Made by a program: the position numbers and the translations under genes. 64,000 nucleotides of DNA, from contig DATJSU010000010.1 of NCBI GenBank assembly GCA_035503915.1, positions 1 to 64,000 on the forward strand. Direction: 5' to 3'. Positions 41,035-50,105 of the stretch are shown here, one piece after another. Position 1 is the first letter of the stretch. Each line of letters begins with the position of its first letter. Source of the stretch: DATJMJ01 sp035503915 (GTDB lineage: Bacteria; Actinomycetota; Acidimicrobiia; Acidimicrobiales; Palsa-688). Below the pieces are notes generated by a model. The model worked only from the letters and a program-made list of their open reading frames with translations. It was not told where the DNA came from and searched no databases.

Positions 41035-42597
41035 TTGTCCCTTCGCGCACGCCTCCTCCTGGCGGTTGGCGCTATCACCTTGGTCGCTTTCATCCTTGCC
41101 GACCCGGTCGTATATGGGACGCTGCGCGCATACCTTTACAATCAAGTCGACAACACGCTGGAGCTCTCCCACATGGCGGTGGAGCAGACGGCCGACAACC
41201 CTGGCGCTGCTCAGGATGGGGGAGGGATATTCGTCCCTCCGCCGCTCGCGCAGGGCCAAGGGCGCAATAACCCCGGCGGGACAGACCACGGCAATGGAGG
41301 AGAGATGCCGGGGGCGGACCGGGACGACGGGGGGGCTTCTGCGTTCTGTGCGCTTGGCCGCGAGAGCGCGCCCGGGATGTTCATTGAAGTCATCTCGCCA
41401 TCAGGTGCAGCGGTCACGGGCGCTGCCGGGCTGGAGGAGTGCCCCGCCTTCCAGCCCGGTCGTGCTCTCTATTCGCCTAAGTTGCCAGCAAAAATCACGG
41501 GTTTTACTCGCTCGAAGGTCAACGAGGACGAGCCGGTCACCTTTTTCACGACGGCTTCGACTGTGCCAGGTGGGCCCACATTTCGCGTGCGGGCGTCCAA
41601 GATCCCGAACGGCGACGTGGTTGTGCTCGCAACTCCCATATCGGACGTCACCAGCACGCTCTCACAGCTTGTAGTTGCCGAGATCGTCGTAACGGCTGGG
41701 GCCCTTGTTGGTGCTCTCGTGCTAGGCCTTTGGCTGGTCAGGGTCGGGTTGCGACCGCTGCGTGACGTCGAGCGGACAGCCGAAGCGATCTCTGGTGGGG
41801 ACCTGATGCACCGGGTCCCAAACCCAGACCCCCGCACCGAAGTCGGCCATCTGGCGATGGCTTTCAATGTGATGCTGGGGCGGGTCGAACAGCTCGTCGG
41901 TGACCTGCGGGCATCGCAGGACCGCCTGCGGCGCTTCGTCGGCGACGCGTCGCACGAGCTTCGCACGCCGACGGCCGCAGTCGCCGCCTACGCGGAGCTG
42001 TTCAGGCGGGGAGCGGCTTCGCACCCCGAAGACCTCGAGCGGGCCATGCAGGGGATTGAGCGCGAGTCGGCCAGGATGGCAGGGCTGATCGAGGATCTCT
42101 TGACCTTGGCGCGCCTTGACGAGCAGCGGCCTTTGGAAGCCGAGCGGGTCGAACTCGTCGACATGGTTGTCGAGGCATGCGAAACGGCACGTTTGGTCGG
42201 GCCATCTTGGCCGGTACGGTACGCGGCGCGCGACGCTGTTGAAGTCCTCGGGGACCGAGGAGCCCTCCGGCAGGTGCTTGACAACCTCTTGGCCAATGTC
42301 CGCGCCCACACACCGCCGGGTACCGCAACGACGGTTACGGTCGGCCGCGATGGGCATCAAGCGTTCATCGAGGTTGCTGACAACGGGCCTGGCATTTCCC
42401 AAGAGCAAGCCAAGGTGATCTTCGAACGCTTCGTCCGCTTGGACGAGTCGCGCTCGCGCGAGTCTGGGGGCGCGGGGCTGGGCTTGGCGATCGCGCACTC
42501 GATCGTGAAGGCCCACGGGGGATCTGTTCACGCGGCGCCCGCACCCGCTGGAGGGGCGCTCTTTCGAGTGACGCTGCCGGCACTTGATCCCGAGTGA
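41035..42597 (+). CDS. Membrane sensor histidine kinase
   Basis: A 520-residue two-transmembrane kinase: first helix at about 5-24 (LLLAVGAITLVAFILADPVV), an extracellular domain of about 180 residues with a Gly/Asp/Asn-rich low-complexity stretch (QGQGRNNPGGTDHGNGGEMP), second helix around 205-228, HAMP domain, HisKA with the acceptor in DASHELRTP, and HATPase with NLLANVRAHTPPG, DNGPGIS and GAGLGLAIA. TTG 41035 directly follows the regulator gene. The organisation resembles the TcrY/MprB type of actinobacteria. The low-complexity insert in the sensor domain is unusual; ligand unknown. Confidence 0.9.
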   Translation: MSLRARLLLAVGAITLVAFILADPVVYGTLRAYLYNQVDNTLELSHMAVEQTADNPGAAQDGGGIFVPPPLAQGQGRNNPGGTDHGNGGEMPGADRDDGGASAFCALGRESAPGMFIEVISPSGAAVTGAAGLEECPAFQPGRALYSPKLPAKITGFTRSKVNEDEPVTFFTTASTVPGGPTFRVRASKIPNGDVVVLATPISDVTSTLSQLVVAEIVVTAGALVGALVLGLWLVRVGLRPLRDVERTAEAISGGDLMHRVPNPDPRTEVGHLAMAFNVMLGRVEQLVGDLRASQDRLRRFVGDASHELRTPTAAVAAYAELFRRGAASHPEDLERAMQGIERESARMAGLIEDLLTLARLDEQRPLEAERVELVDMVVEACETARLVGPSWPVRYAARDAVEVLGDRGALRQVLDNLLANVRAHTPPGTATTVTVGRDGHQAFIEVADNGPGISQEQAKVIFERFVRLDESRSRESGGAGLGLAIAHSIVKAHGGSVHAAPAPAGGALFRVTLPALDPE

Positions 42598-42822
42598 GAC
42601 GGGCCTAAGCGGGCCGTCCGCCTTCGGGCGTTTGGTCGGGAGGCCAGCCAACAAGCTCGGCTCCCCCGTCGTCCCGCACGAGCCTGGCGGCGATGTCCCG
42701 GGCTGCGCGGTCTGCGGCGAAAGCCTTGGCGGTTGCCCCCGAGTCAATTCGCACACCTCGTGCGCCCGTTCGAGCTCGGAGCCGCTGTGCCAACCCTAAT
42801 GCTGGTGCGGTAACTTCCTTGG

Positions 42823-43848
42823 GTGACCTGGGTGCCCGCGTCAAGCCGGTACGAGTCGATGACCTACCGTAGGTGCGGGAGCAGCGGCCTCATGCTCCCA
42901 GCGGTATCCCTCGGCTTGTGGCAGAACTTCGGCGCCACGCGCCCCCTCGAGCACTCACGGGAGGTGTTGCGGCGCGCTTTCGACCTAGGCGTGACGCATT
43001 TTGACCTCGCGAACAACTATGGCCCGCCGTACGGCTCGGCGGAGGAGACCTTTGGCGTCGCTCTCTCCAAGGATTTCTCCGGGCTCCGGGACGAGCTGGT
43101 CATCTCGACCAAAGCCGGCTACGACATGTGGCCCGGCCCTTACGGCAATTGGGGGTCGCGCAAGCACCTCCTCGCGAGCCTCGACCAAAGCCTTCGACGT
43201 ATGGGCCTAGAGTACGTGGACATTTTCTACTCGCACCGCCTGGACCCATCGGCTCCGATGGAAGAGACCCTCGGGGCGCTCGAGGCGGCGATCAGGCAAG
43301 GGAAGGCCCTCTATGCAGGAATCTCGTCGTATGGGGCGGGCGCCGCCTCTCACGCCGCAGAGGTCCTCGCTTCCATGGGCGTGCCGCTCCTTGTTCACCA
43401 GCCGCAATATTCGCTTTTCAACCGCTGGCCCGAGCCCGAGCTGCTGGACGTGCTGGGGGAAAAGGGGATCGGCTGTGTGGCTTTTTCGCCCCTGGCACAG
43501 GGGCTGCTCAGCGACCGTTACTTGGAAGGGATCCCGGAAGGGTCGCGTGCGAGCGAAAAAGGTTCTCTCAAGCCGGAGATGGTCAGCGAGGACAAGCTCG
43601 CACGGGTGAGGGGGCTCGACGACATCGCCCGCAGGCGCGGTCAGTCCTTGTCCCAAATGGCGCTTGCGTGGGCTCTCCGTGACCCTCGCATGAGCTCGGT
43701 CGTGATCGGCGTGAGCAGCATGGAGCAGCTCGAGGCCAACGTGGGCGCTCTCGCGGCGCCCGGTTTCAGCCCCGATGAGCTGCGAGAGATCGATAGGTAC
43801 GCGGCGGCACCGGGACAAAACATCTGGGGCAGGCCAAACCCGAGCTGA
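42823..43848 (+). CDS. yghZ: Aldo/keto reductase, YghZ-like (L-glyceraldehyde 3-phosphate reductase type)
   Basis: A 341-residue NADPH-dependent aldo/keto reductase very close to E. coli YghZ: an N-terminal RYESMTYRRCGSSGL, LPAVSLGLWQNFG, FDLANNYGPPYGSAEE, STKAGYDMWPGPYG, SLRRMGLEYVDIFYSHR and a C-terminal block GVSSMEQLEANV. The Asp-Tyr-Lys-His catalytic set is present (D and Y in FDLANNYG, K in STKAGY, H in YSHR). GTG 42823 is kept as start because YghZ also has 12 residues before the equivalent Met. Family members detoxify L-glyceraldehyde-3-phosphate and methylglyoxal. Confidence 0.88.
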   Translation: MTWVPASSRYESMTYRRCGSSGLMLPAVSLGLWQNFGATRPLEHSREVLRRAFDLGVTHFDLANNYGPPYGSAEETFGVALSKDFSGLRDELVISTKAGYDMWPGPYGNWGSRKHLLASLDQSLRRMGLEYVDIFYSHRLDPSAPMEETLGALEAAIRQGKALYAGISSYGAGAASHAAEVLASMGVPLLVHQPQYSLFNRWPEPELLDVLGEKGIGCVAFSPLAQGLLSDRYLEGIPEGSRASEKGSLKPEMVSEDKLARVRGLDDIARRRGQSLSQMALAWALRDPRMSSVVIGVSSMEQLEANVGALAAPGFSPDELREIDRYAAAPGQNIWGRPNPS

Positions 43849-43865
43849 GGACTTGTGCAGTTGGC

Positions 43866-45419
43866 TCAGAGAACAGCGCCGAGCTGCCAGGGAGTGAACT
43901 CCTCGTCCCCAAAGCCAAGCTCCTCGCTCTTGGACTTTTGCCCCGAGGCCACCGCAAGCACGAGGTCGAATATCTCCCGGCCAGCTTGTTCCACGCTGAT
44001 GTCTCCTTGGAGGATGGGGCCACAGTCGTAGTCCATGTCCTCCTCCATCCGGCGGTACGTCGTGCTGTTCGTGGCCAATTTGATGCAAGGAGCCGGCTTG
44101 GAGCCGAACACCGAACCCCGCCCAGTCGTGAAACAGACCACGTTTGCCCCACCTGCGACCATGCCCGTGACCGACACCGGGTCGTAGCCGGGCGTGTCCA
44201 TGAACACGAACCCCTTGGCAGTAATGCGCTCCGCGTACTCGTAAACAGCGCTGAGAGGCATGCTGCCGCCCTTTGCGACTGCCCCCAGGGACTTTTCGAG
44301 GATCGTCGTGAGGCCGCCCTCTTTGTTGCCAGGAGACGGGTTGTTGTCGAGGCTGGCTCCCGTCAGCTCGACATAGCGCTCCCACCAGTGGACCCGCTCT
44401 ACGAGCCGTTCGCCAACCTCGCGGTTGACGGCTCGGCGGGTAAGCAGGTGCTCAGCCCCATAAATTTCGGGCGTTTCCCCGAGCACCGCTGTGCCGCCGT
44501 TGCTCACGACGAGATCGGCTGCCGCCCCCAACGCAGGGTTTGCCGTGATGCCCGAGTAGGCGTCCGACCCGCCGCATTCGAGCCCGAGCAACACCTCGCT
44601 CGCAGGCACCGGTTGGCGACGCACTTCGTCGGCTTCCTCGACCAGCTCCCGAACGCGTGCTGTCGCTTCCCGAACCGTTGCCCGAGTGCCTCCCATCTCC
44701 TGGATTGTCATTGTCACCACGGGTGTACTGGACGGTAGGTCGAAGCCCTCAGCGAGCGCTCGCACCTGGTTGACTTCGCAGCCAAGGCCGAGGACCACGA
44801 GCGCGGCAAAATTGGGGTGTTGGGCATAGCCGGTCAGGGTCCGGCGCAATAACTCGAAACCCTCACCTGAGCCCACCATGCCGCAACCCGAACCGTGCGT
44901 CAGAGCAACGACGCCGTCCACATGAGGATGGCTTGGGACGACGCTTGGGTCGCGCCCGCACTCGGCGGCGATCATCCGCGCCACGGTTGCTGAACAGTTG
45001 ACGCTTGTCAGTACGCCAACATAGTTCCTGGTCGCAATTCGGCCATCGGGGCGGGTTATCCCCAAAAAAGCCCTCCCCTCACCGCCAATCGTCGCCCCCG
45101 GGGCAGGGAGGTCTGCCCCGAACGCGTAGTCGCGCTCCATGCGGGCAAATGCCAGGTTGTGGGTGTGGACGTGCTCGCCGGGGCGGACGTCCTCGCGCGC
45201 CAAGCCGATCACCTGGCCGTACTTGCGAACTTCAACGCCAGCAGCCAGTGGGACCAAGGCAACCTTGTGGCCCGCTGGGATATCTTCTAGCACCGTAACG
45301 TGCTGGCCCGAAACGTCCACGACCGAGCCAGCGGGCAGCGGGACTGCTGCAATTGCCACCGAGTCCTCTGGGCGTAGGCGCAACAACCGTTTGGTCGCGC
45401 CGCTCGTACTGACTGTCAT
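43866..45419 (-). CDS. UxaA-family dehydratase (altronate/galactarate type)
   Basis: A 517-residue enzyme with an N-terminal SAF domain (LPAGSVVDVSGQHVTVLEDIPAGHKVAL) and the large UxaA C-terminal domain: RATRNYVGVLTSVNCSATVA-like (here IATRNYVGVLTSVNCSATV), LTHGSGCGMVGSGEGF, GLECGGSDAYSGITANPALG and FTTGRGSVFGSKPAPCIKLATN, written in parts. Members remove water from altronate or galactarate in uronate and aldarate breakdown, usually with iron. UxaA and GarD cannot be separated from sequence alone. It is convergent with the aldo/keto reductase gene. Confidence 0.85.
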   Translation of the reverse strand: MTVSTSGATKRLLRLRPEDSVAIAAVPLPAGSVVDVSGQHVTVLEDIPAGHKVALVPLAAGVEVRKYGQVIGLAREDVRPGEHVHTHNLAFARMERDYAFGADLPAPGATIGGEGRAFLGITRPDGRIATRNYVGVLTSVNCSATVARMIAAECGRDPSVVPSHPHVDGVVALTHGSGCGMVGSGEGFELLRRTLTGYAQHPNFAALVVLGLGCEVNQVRALAEGFDLPSSTPVVTMTIQEMGGTRATVREATARVRELVEEADEVRRQPVPASEVLLGLECGGSDAYSGITANPALGAAADLVVSNGGTAVLGETPEIYGAEHLLTRRAVNREVGERLVERVHWWERYVELTGASLDNNPSPGNKEGGLTTILEKSLGAVAKGGSMPLSAVYEYAERITAKGFVFMDTPGYDPVSVTGMVAGGANVVCFTTGRGSVFGSKPAPCIKLATNSTTYRRMEEDMDYDCGPILQGDISVEQAGREIFDLVLAVASGQKSKSEELGFGDEEFTPWQLGAVL

Positions 45420-45514
45420 GCTGCCTGTCTAGTTCTTGCTTGGTGTCTTGCGGCGCCCGTCCATGTGGGCAAGCTAACAGCACAGCTTCGCGGCAAGCAA
45501 CGGGCTCTGCGACG

Positions 45515-46543
45515 CTACGCGGCCGATCTCCTCCTCAGGCGCCACGCAAACCGCACCACGAAAGCCAAGGCGCCTACCAGCAGAAGGGCAAAAAAGAGCG
45601 GCCCGGCTGCTCTCACAACTCCCTCGCAGCCGGCAACGAAACCGTTTATCGCAGCGTGCCACGCCTTGTCGAGCCCTGATCGTGGTTTAGGTGGGGGAGG
45701 CGTGACAACCTTCTCGGTGAGAGCGACACCCAATGTCGCGTACGTCGTCTCGTTGGTGAGCGTCTTGAGCTGGCTTTCTATTTGGTCAAGCTGGCTCTGC
45801 AGACTGTCCAGCTGGGACTGCACTGCAAGGATGGCGCCGATGGTGGTCGCCTTCGTCATTATCGTCAGGTACTGCGTGCGGCTCGACTCGAGCGCCGTGA
45901 CCTGGGCTTGAAGGTCGACGTACTGGCCCGTGACGTCGGTTGCCTGGGTCGTCTCGAAGGTCACCTTCCCGAGCGACCTCACCTCCCCGAGCACCGTCCC
46001 GAACCTCGCTAGAGGAACCTGCAAGGTGACAGACCCGGTGGCGGGCGTGCCCGGGGACGCCGATTGCGTGGAGGTGCTGGCCACGAAGCCCCCGCTGCCA
46101 ACCGCGATGCCCATGAGGACATTGACGTCGCCGACCAGCTGGCTACCTGGCACGACAACCGTGACGGCGCCGGTTTCTTCTATGAGAGGTGACGCCTCTG
46201 GCGCTGCCGGCTTCCCCCCGCTCACCGCAGTGCCACCAGGCGCGGCAGCTCTTTCGAGGCTTGCTGCCGAGCGCGCCGGTGCTGCCGGCGCTCGCATGAG
46301 CATCCCCGCTCCTGAAGAATGGTATGTCGGCGTCAGCGCGACCCCGTTGAGCACGACCGTCGACGCTTTGTTGGTCGCGTTGCCTGGGCGGGAAATGGCG
46401 GCGACGAAGCCGCTGAGGCCAACGAGACCGAGCACCGCCACCACAGCGGCGAGCGCCAACGCTCGCCAGGGGATGTAACCGGCGGATGGGTGGGGCCCCC
46501 GGGCGACCCTGGGGACGAGGAGACGGCGGAGGGCAGGTCTCAT
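45515..46543 (-). CDS. DUF4349-domain membrane protein
   Basis: A protein of about 342 residues from the internal ATG 46543; a longer start at 46648 would overlap the divergent peptidase gene. One N-terminal transmembrane segment (WRALALAAVVAVLGLVGLSGF), an extracellular DUF4349 region (GSVTLQVPLARFGTVLGEVRSLGKV, ATDVTGQYVDLQAQVTALESS) with a predicted coiled coil (QSQLDSLQSQLDQIESQLKTL), and a C-terminal transmembrane segment (PLFFALLLVGALAFVVRFAW). The family is widespread and uncharacterised; a role in sensing or organising the envelope is a guess. Confidence 0.75.
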   Translation of the reverse strand: MRPALRRLLVPRVARGPHPSAGYIPWRALALAAVVAVLGLVGLSGFVAAISRPGNATNKASTVVLNGVALTPTYHSSGAGMLMRAPAAPARSAASLERAAAPGGTAVSGGKPAAPEASPLIEETGAVTVVVPGSQLVGDVNVLMGIAVGSGGFVASTSTQSASPGTPATGSVTLQVPLARFGTVLGEVRSLGKVTFETTQATDVTGQYVDLQAQVTALESSRTQYLTIMTKATTIGAILAVQSQLDSLQSQLDQIESQLKTLTNETTYATLGVALTEKVVTPPPPKPRSGLDKAWHAAINGFVAGCEGVVRAAGPLFFALLLVGALAFVVRFAWRLRRRSAA

Positions 46544-46610
46544 GCACCATTGGTGGGGATCTCCCTGCGAGATCAACCGGGCCGGGGGCGGGCCTGGTAG
46601 CTTCGGGGCG

Positions 46611-48686
46611 ATGTCAAAGGCGGCCTGGCTCCCCACCCGCAAGAGCACCCAAATTGACGATTACCACGGCGACCAAGTTGCCGACCCCTACCGCTGGCTC
46701 GAGGACAGCAACTCCGAAGAAACCCGGCGGTGGGTGCAGGCACAGAACCAGCTGACAGAAGAGTTCCTGTCCCAAGTGCCGTCGCGAGCCGAGTTGCGCC
46801 AGCGGCTAACCGAGATTTGGGATTACCCCACTTACAGTGTGCCCTTTGAGCGCGGTGGCCTCTGGTTCCAGCAACGTAACTCGGGCCTCCAGGACCAGTC
46901 CGTTTACTACGTGATGGCGTCTCCCGACGCTGAGGATGCACGGGCCCTTCTTGACCCGAATGTCCTCTCCGATGACGGTAGCGTCTCGGTGCAGGTTGTC
47001 GAGGCAAGTGACGATGGCGCGCTGTTCGCCTATGCAACCAGCGAGGCGGGCTCGGACTGGGCCACTTGGCGCGTAAGGGACGTCGCCTCAGGCCAGGACC
47101 TGCCCGATGTTGTCGATTGGTGCAAAAACCCGCACGCCGCCTGGAACAAGGACGGCTCGGGCTTTTACTACTCAGCAACCGAGCGAGCGGCGCCACAAGG
47201 CTCCGTGGCGGGAGACGTCGGGCTGGAGCGAATATTTCTCCATCGGCTCGGTACTGCACAAGACGACGACGAACTTGTCTTTGAAGCACCCGAGGAACCG
47301 GAGTGGCTTCCTTTTGTCATGGTGAGCGACGACGGCCGCTTCGTGATAATCCACGTCACCATCGGTACGGCGCCTGAGACCCGTGTAGAAGTTGTCGACC
47401 TCGAGGCGCCGGGCGCCGGCCTGCGCCCACTGGTTGATGATTTCGCGTCGCTCGCCCGGGTCATAGGCAACGTGGGGGAGACGTTCCTCGTCCTCACGGA
47501 CGACGACGCTGAGCGGCACAGGATCGTGGCGGTTGAACTGCGGGCGCCAGACCGCGCCAATTGGCGTGAAATTGTCCCCGAGCGCGGCGCCCTGCTTCTT
47601 GGGGCACGTACCTGTGGTGGCCACATCGTCTGCCATTACCTCCAGGATGCTTGTTCGCGCCTGGTTATTTTCGATATGGAGGGCAATCAAGTACGCGACC
47701 TCGACATCCCGCCGGTCGTGGCCGTCGCGGCGCGTTACGACGAAAGTGGCATAGTTGGGCACGCACAAAAAGACCTCTTCCAGTTCGAGCTGCGCTCCTT
47801 TGCTGACCCGGGCACCCTGTGGTCTCATAACGTCAAGACTGGCGAGTCGAAGGTGCTCCGGCGCTCGCTTGCTCGCATTAGGCCCGACCAGATGGTGTGC
47901 GAAGAGGTCTTCGTCGTGGCCTCTGACGGTGCAGGGATCCCGCTTTTTCTCACCCGTAGGCATGACCTCCACCCGAACGGCGAGGTCCCGGTCCTGCTCT
48001 ACGGCTACGGCGGGTTCAACGTCCCGATCACGCCCGATTTCAACAGGAGCGATGCACTTTTCGTCGAGCGTGGCGGGCTGCTGGCCGTAGCATGCCTGCG
48101 AGGTGGGGGGGAGTACGGGAAGTCGTGGTACGAAGCCGGGCGCCTAGCGAACAAGCAGCGAGTGTTCGACGATTTCTGTGACTGTGCCCGCTGGCTGGTG
48201 AGCTCGGGGTGGTCAACATCCAAGAAAATTGCCATAAATGGGGCGTCCAACGGGGGCCTGTTGGTCGGAGCGTGCCTCGTCCAACATCCAGAGCTATTTG
48301 GGGCGGCGGTGCCCGAAGTCGGGGTGATGGACATGCTCCGCTTTCATAAGTTCACAAGGGGTTGGGCATGGAAAAGCGATTTTGGCGACCCAGACGACCC
48401 GGAAGAGTACAGGTGGCTGCGGGCGTACTCGCCTCTGCAGAACATCGAACCAGGGACCTGTTACCCGCCGACCCTGGTGACAACCGGGGACCACGACGAC
48501 CGCGTGATCCCTGGGCATTCGTACAAGTTTGCGGCGGCACTACAGGAGGCCGCGCCCCAAGGTTGCGCATCGCCGGTGCTTATCCGGGTCGAGGCTCAGA
48601 CCGGCCACGGAGCTGGTAAACCGACGTCCAAGTCAATCGCCGAACGCGCAGACGTCCTGGCCTTTCTTGACGCCGTCCTCAGCTAG
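46611..48686 (+). CDS. Prolyl oligopeptidase family serine peptidase (S9A)
   Basis: A 691-residue cytoplasmic S9A peptidase cutting short peptides after proline. The N-terminus HGDQVADPYRWLEDSNSEETRRWV and a seven-bladed propeller precede the catalytic alpha/beta domain. Triad: Ser in GASNGGLLVGA, Asp in GDHDDRVIPGHS and His in QTGHGAGKP. LLYGYGGFNV and ACLRGGGEYGKSWYEAG are family motifs. ATG 46611 gives the usual ~690 residues. No signal peptide. A hairpin (48716) follows the gene. Confidence 0.92.
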   Translation: MSKAAWLPTRKSTQIDDYHGDQVADPYRWLEDSNSEETRRWVQAQNQLTEEFLSQVPSRAELRQRLTEIWDYPTYSVPFERGGLWFQQRNSGLQDQSVYYVMASPDAEDARALLDPNVLSDDGSVSVQVVEASDDGALFAYATSEAGSDWATWRVRDVASGQDLPDVVDWCKNPHAAWNKDGSGFYYSATERAAPQGSVAGDVGLERIFLHRLGTAQDDDELVFEAPEEPEWLPFVMVSDDGRFVIIHVTIGTAPETRVEVVDLEAPGAGLRPLVDDFASLARVIGNVGETFLVLTDDDAERHRIVAVELRAPDRANWREIVPERGALLLGARTCGGHIVCHYLQDACSRLVIFDMEGNQVRDLDIPPVVAVAARYDESGIVGHAQKDLFQFELRSFADPGTLWSHNVKTGESKVLRRSLARIRPDQMVCEEVFVVASDGAGIPLFLTRRHDLHPNGEVPVLLYGYGGFNVPITPDFNRSDALFVERGGLLAVACLRGGGEYGKSWYEAGRLANKQRVFDDFCDCARWLVSSGWSTSKKIAINGASNGGLLVGACLVQHPELFGAAVPEVGVMDMLRFHKFTRGWAWKSDFGDPDDPEEYRWLRAYSPLQNIEPGTCYPPTLVTTGDHDDRVIPGHSYKFAAALQEAAPQGCASPVLIRVEAQTGHGAGKPTSKSIAERADVLAFLDAVLS

Positions 48687-48715
48687 GGCCCGTCTCATGC
48701 TCCCGCGAACGCGCA

Positions 48716-48745
48716 ACAGGGGCAGGCTAAAAAGCCCACCCCTGT
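48716..48745. terminator. Stem-loop after the prolyl oligopeptidase gene
   Basis: ACAGGGG-CA-GGCT, loop AAAA, AGCC-CA-CCCCTGT: an 11-bp stem with a 2x2 internal CA/CA bulge, 30 bases after the stop. It has no T-run; a smaller CTAAA/TTTAG hairpin followed by CTTTT comes about 20 bases later. Together they probably end or process the transcript. Confidence 0.5.
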
Positions 48746-49153
48746 CGACAAGGCACGCCCCTAAACGTGTGATTTAGCTTTTGGGACCACCTCGAGACCG
48801 GTCCGCCGCCGGTCACGTATTGGCCGTATTTGACACTCCTTCGGGGGGTGCCGCTGGGCTGACCAGGCTGCCAGGGGCACGTGACACGCGCCAATCCCCG
48901 GCTCCCACCCGGCCCGTTAACAGCCCGGCGGACCGCTCTCCTCGGACGAGCTCAACGTTACCATCGCGCTCTCCTTTCACGGTTGCCTTTGAGCACCCAA
49001 GAAGTGTGCTCCTCAACCCAATGATATACCCGCTTCGGCCGAGATGCTAGGGCTAGGTACGTACGACAGGCGCCAGCGGGCCTCTCATGGTTTTCCTCTT
49101 GCCGTTAGGATTTGCCTTAAGCGGCCCAAAATGGCGCAGAGCCGGCTGACCGA
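48746..49153. other. Intergenic stretch with a possible micro-ORF
   Basis: About 400 bases without an ordinary gene. It contains the 15-codon ORF listed separately (48917-48964) and an inverted repeat GAGCAC...GTGCTC near 48991-49011. Promoters for the RsbW-like gene are expected in the right part (GCTAGG and TTAGGATTTGCCTTAA segments are AT-rich), but no clear hexamer pair was found. Confidence 0.4.
48917..48964 (-). CDS. Possible 15-residue micro-ORF with strong ribosome site
   Basis: On the minus strand AAAGGAG lies seven bases ahead of an ATG that opens MVTLSSSEESGPPGC and stops with TAA. Upstream there is a TATATCAT segment that could be a -10. The ribosome site is better than for most real genes here, which is the only reason to list it. 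It could be a small peptide, a leader peptide or chance. No homologue is known to me. Confidence 0.25.
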   Translation of the reverse strand: MVTLSSSEESGPPGC

Positions 49154-49603
49154 GTGACGGAGGGTGCGTGGTTGGTAACGCGGGCACCTGGGCATCTAGA
49201 TGGCGTGGCTGAGGGCGGGGTGGACGAGTACGAGCGCACCTCGAAGACCTTTTCGCCGGAGCCCGGTGAGGTGTTCTCGGCGCGTCATTTTGTCGCTTCG
49301 GCGCTCGAAGTGTGGGGGTTGCAATGCGAAGACCTGCCTTTGCTGGTGAGCGAGCTAGCGACGAACGCGGTCCTGCACGCCCGCAGCGACTTTCAAGTAA
49401 CGGTCCTCCGAGGGCATGGCCGGCTCCGGGTGGAAGTGTTCGACCAGAACACGCGCCTTCCCTCCTTCGCAGTGGCGCCCGCTGATGCCTACAGCGGCCG
49501 AGGCCTCATGTTGCTGAGGGAGCTCGCCGCGGCATGGGGGGTGGAGTCGCACTCCGAGTCGGGCAAGACGATCTGGTTCGAGCTGGACATGCCCGCCGCC
49601 TGA
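49154..49603 (+). CDS. RsbW-like ATP-binding protein (HATPase_c_2)
   Basis: A 149-residue GHKL-ATPase-domain protein of the anti-sigma/serine-kinase type common in actinobacteria. SARHFVASALEVWG, LPLLVSELATNAVLHARSDFQV (N-box with ELATNAVLHA), VEVFDQNTRLP (G1) and YSGRGLMLLRELAAAWGV (G2) are in the expected order, and W near the end fits the fold. Such proteins phosphorylate STAS anti-anti-sigma factors or bind sigma factors. No partner genes are adjacent, so the target is unknown. GTG 49154 is the best available start. Confidence 0.82.
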   Translation: MTEGAWLVTRAPGHLDGVAEGGVDEYERTSKTFSPEPGEVFSARHFVASALEVWGLQCEDLPLLVSELATNAVLHARSDFQVTVLRGHGRLRVEVFDQNTRLPSFAVAPADAYSGRGLMLLRELAAAWGVESHSESGKTIWFELDMPAA

Positions 49604-49615
49604 GCGTTACACGTC

Positions 49616-49645
49616 TTGACATTCAAAGGCATCAAACGATATATT
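49616..49645 (+). promoter_or_regulatory. Sigma70-type promoter before the small hypothetical gene and glutamate dehydrogenase
   Basis: TTGACA (49616-49621), an 18-base spacer and TATATT (49640-49645), inside a marked AT-rich island just after the RsbW-like gene. It is the second consensus-like promoter in the window and should drive the next two genes. Confidence 0.75.
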
Positions 49646-49736
49646 ATTACAGAGCTGGCGCTGAGGTTTAGGCAGTGGAGGCTGGTCGCGGCGGCCTATC
49701 CAGGCCAGGGGCCGCCTGGACAGCCAAGGAGCCTGC

Positions 49737-50093
49737 GTGGCGCGGACCATTGACCTTTTTATCGATAGCGACCAGGAGCTTCCCGAGCTCGCGGCCCGCC
49801 TGAGCGAGTTGTTGAGAAGCCCGTTGTCTCCCTCCCCTGACGGTGCTCGCTACTCGCTCCACGAAGCCGGGGTTACGGCCTACCTCGCCCGGCACGACTT
49901 CGTTGACGACGACGACCTACCCTTGAACGAGTTCAGGTACGTCCTTTCGGCTGTTGTTCAGGGAGAGGGGCGCCTCGAGGAAAGCCCCCCAGCTACGTAC
50001 TTGCGGCGAGCCAACAGGCTTCTCCGTGAGAGCTCCGGGTTGGCATCCTTGCTCGTCCTGGACCTCGAACAACCCGACAGCGCTCCCAACTAA
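49737..50093 (+). CDS. Hypothetical protein, 118 residues
   Basis: A small acidic soluble protein (TIDLFIDSDQELPELAARLSELL..., HDFVDDDDLPLNEFRYVLSAVV, ASLLVLDLEQ). Good ribosome site AAGGAG before GTG 49737. No family recognised. It is in the same reading frame as the following glutamate dehydrogenase gene, separated by one TAA and four codons. It does not resemble the ACT-like N-terminal region of large glutamate dehydrogenases, so it is treated as a separate gene. Confidence 0.6.
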   Translation: MARTIDLFIDSDQELPELAARLSELLRSPLSPSPDGARYSLHEAGVTAYLARHDFVDDDDLPLNEFRYVLSAVVQGEGRLEESPPATYLRRANRLLRESSGLASLLVLDLEQPDSAPN

Positions 50094-50105
50094 GGCGGCA
50101 GCGGC

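Noticed and set aside
42605..42844. A 79-codon minus-strand ORF between the sensor kinase and the aldo/keto reductase
   Set aside because: It starts from TTG inside the aldo/keto reductase gene, has no ribosome site and no recognisable family. A shorter GTG start gives only 49 residues. The composition is typical of GC-rich antisense frames.
48813..49016. A 67-codon minus-strand ORF covering the micro-ORF region
   Set aside because: It starts from TTG without a ribosome site; the strong ribosome site inside it belongs to a different frame.
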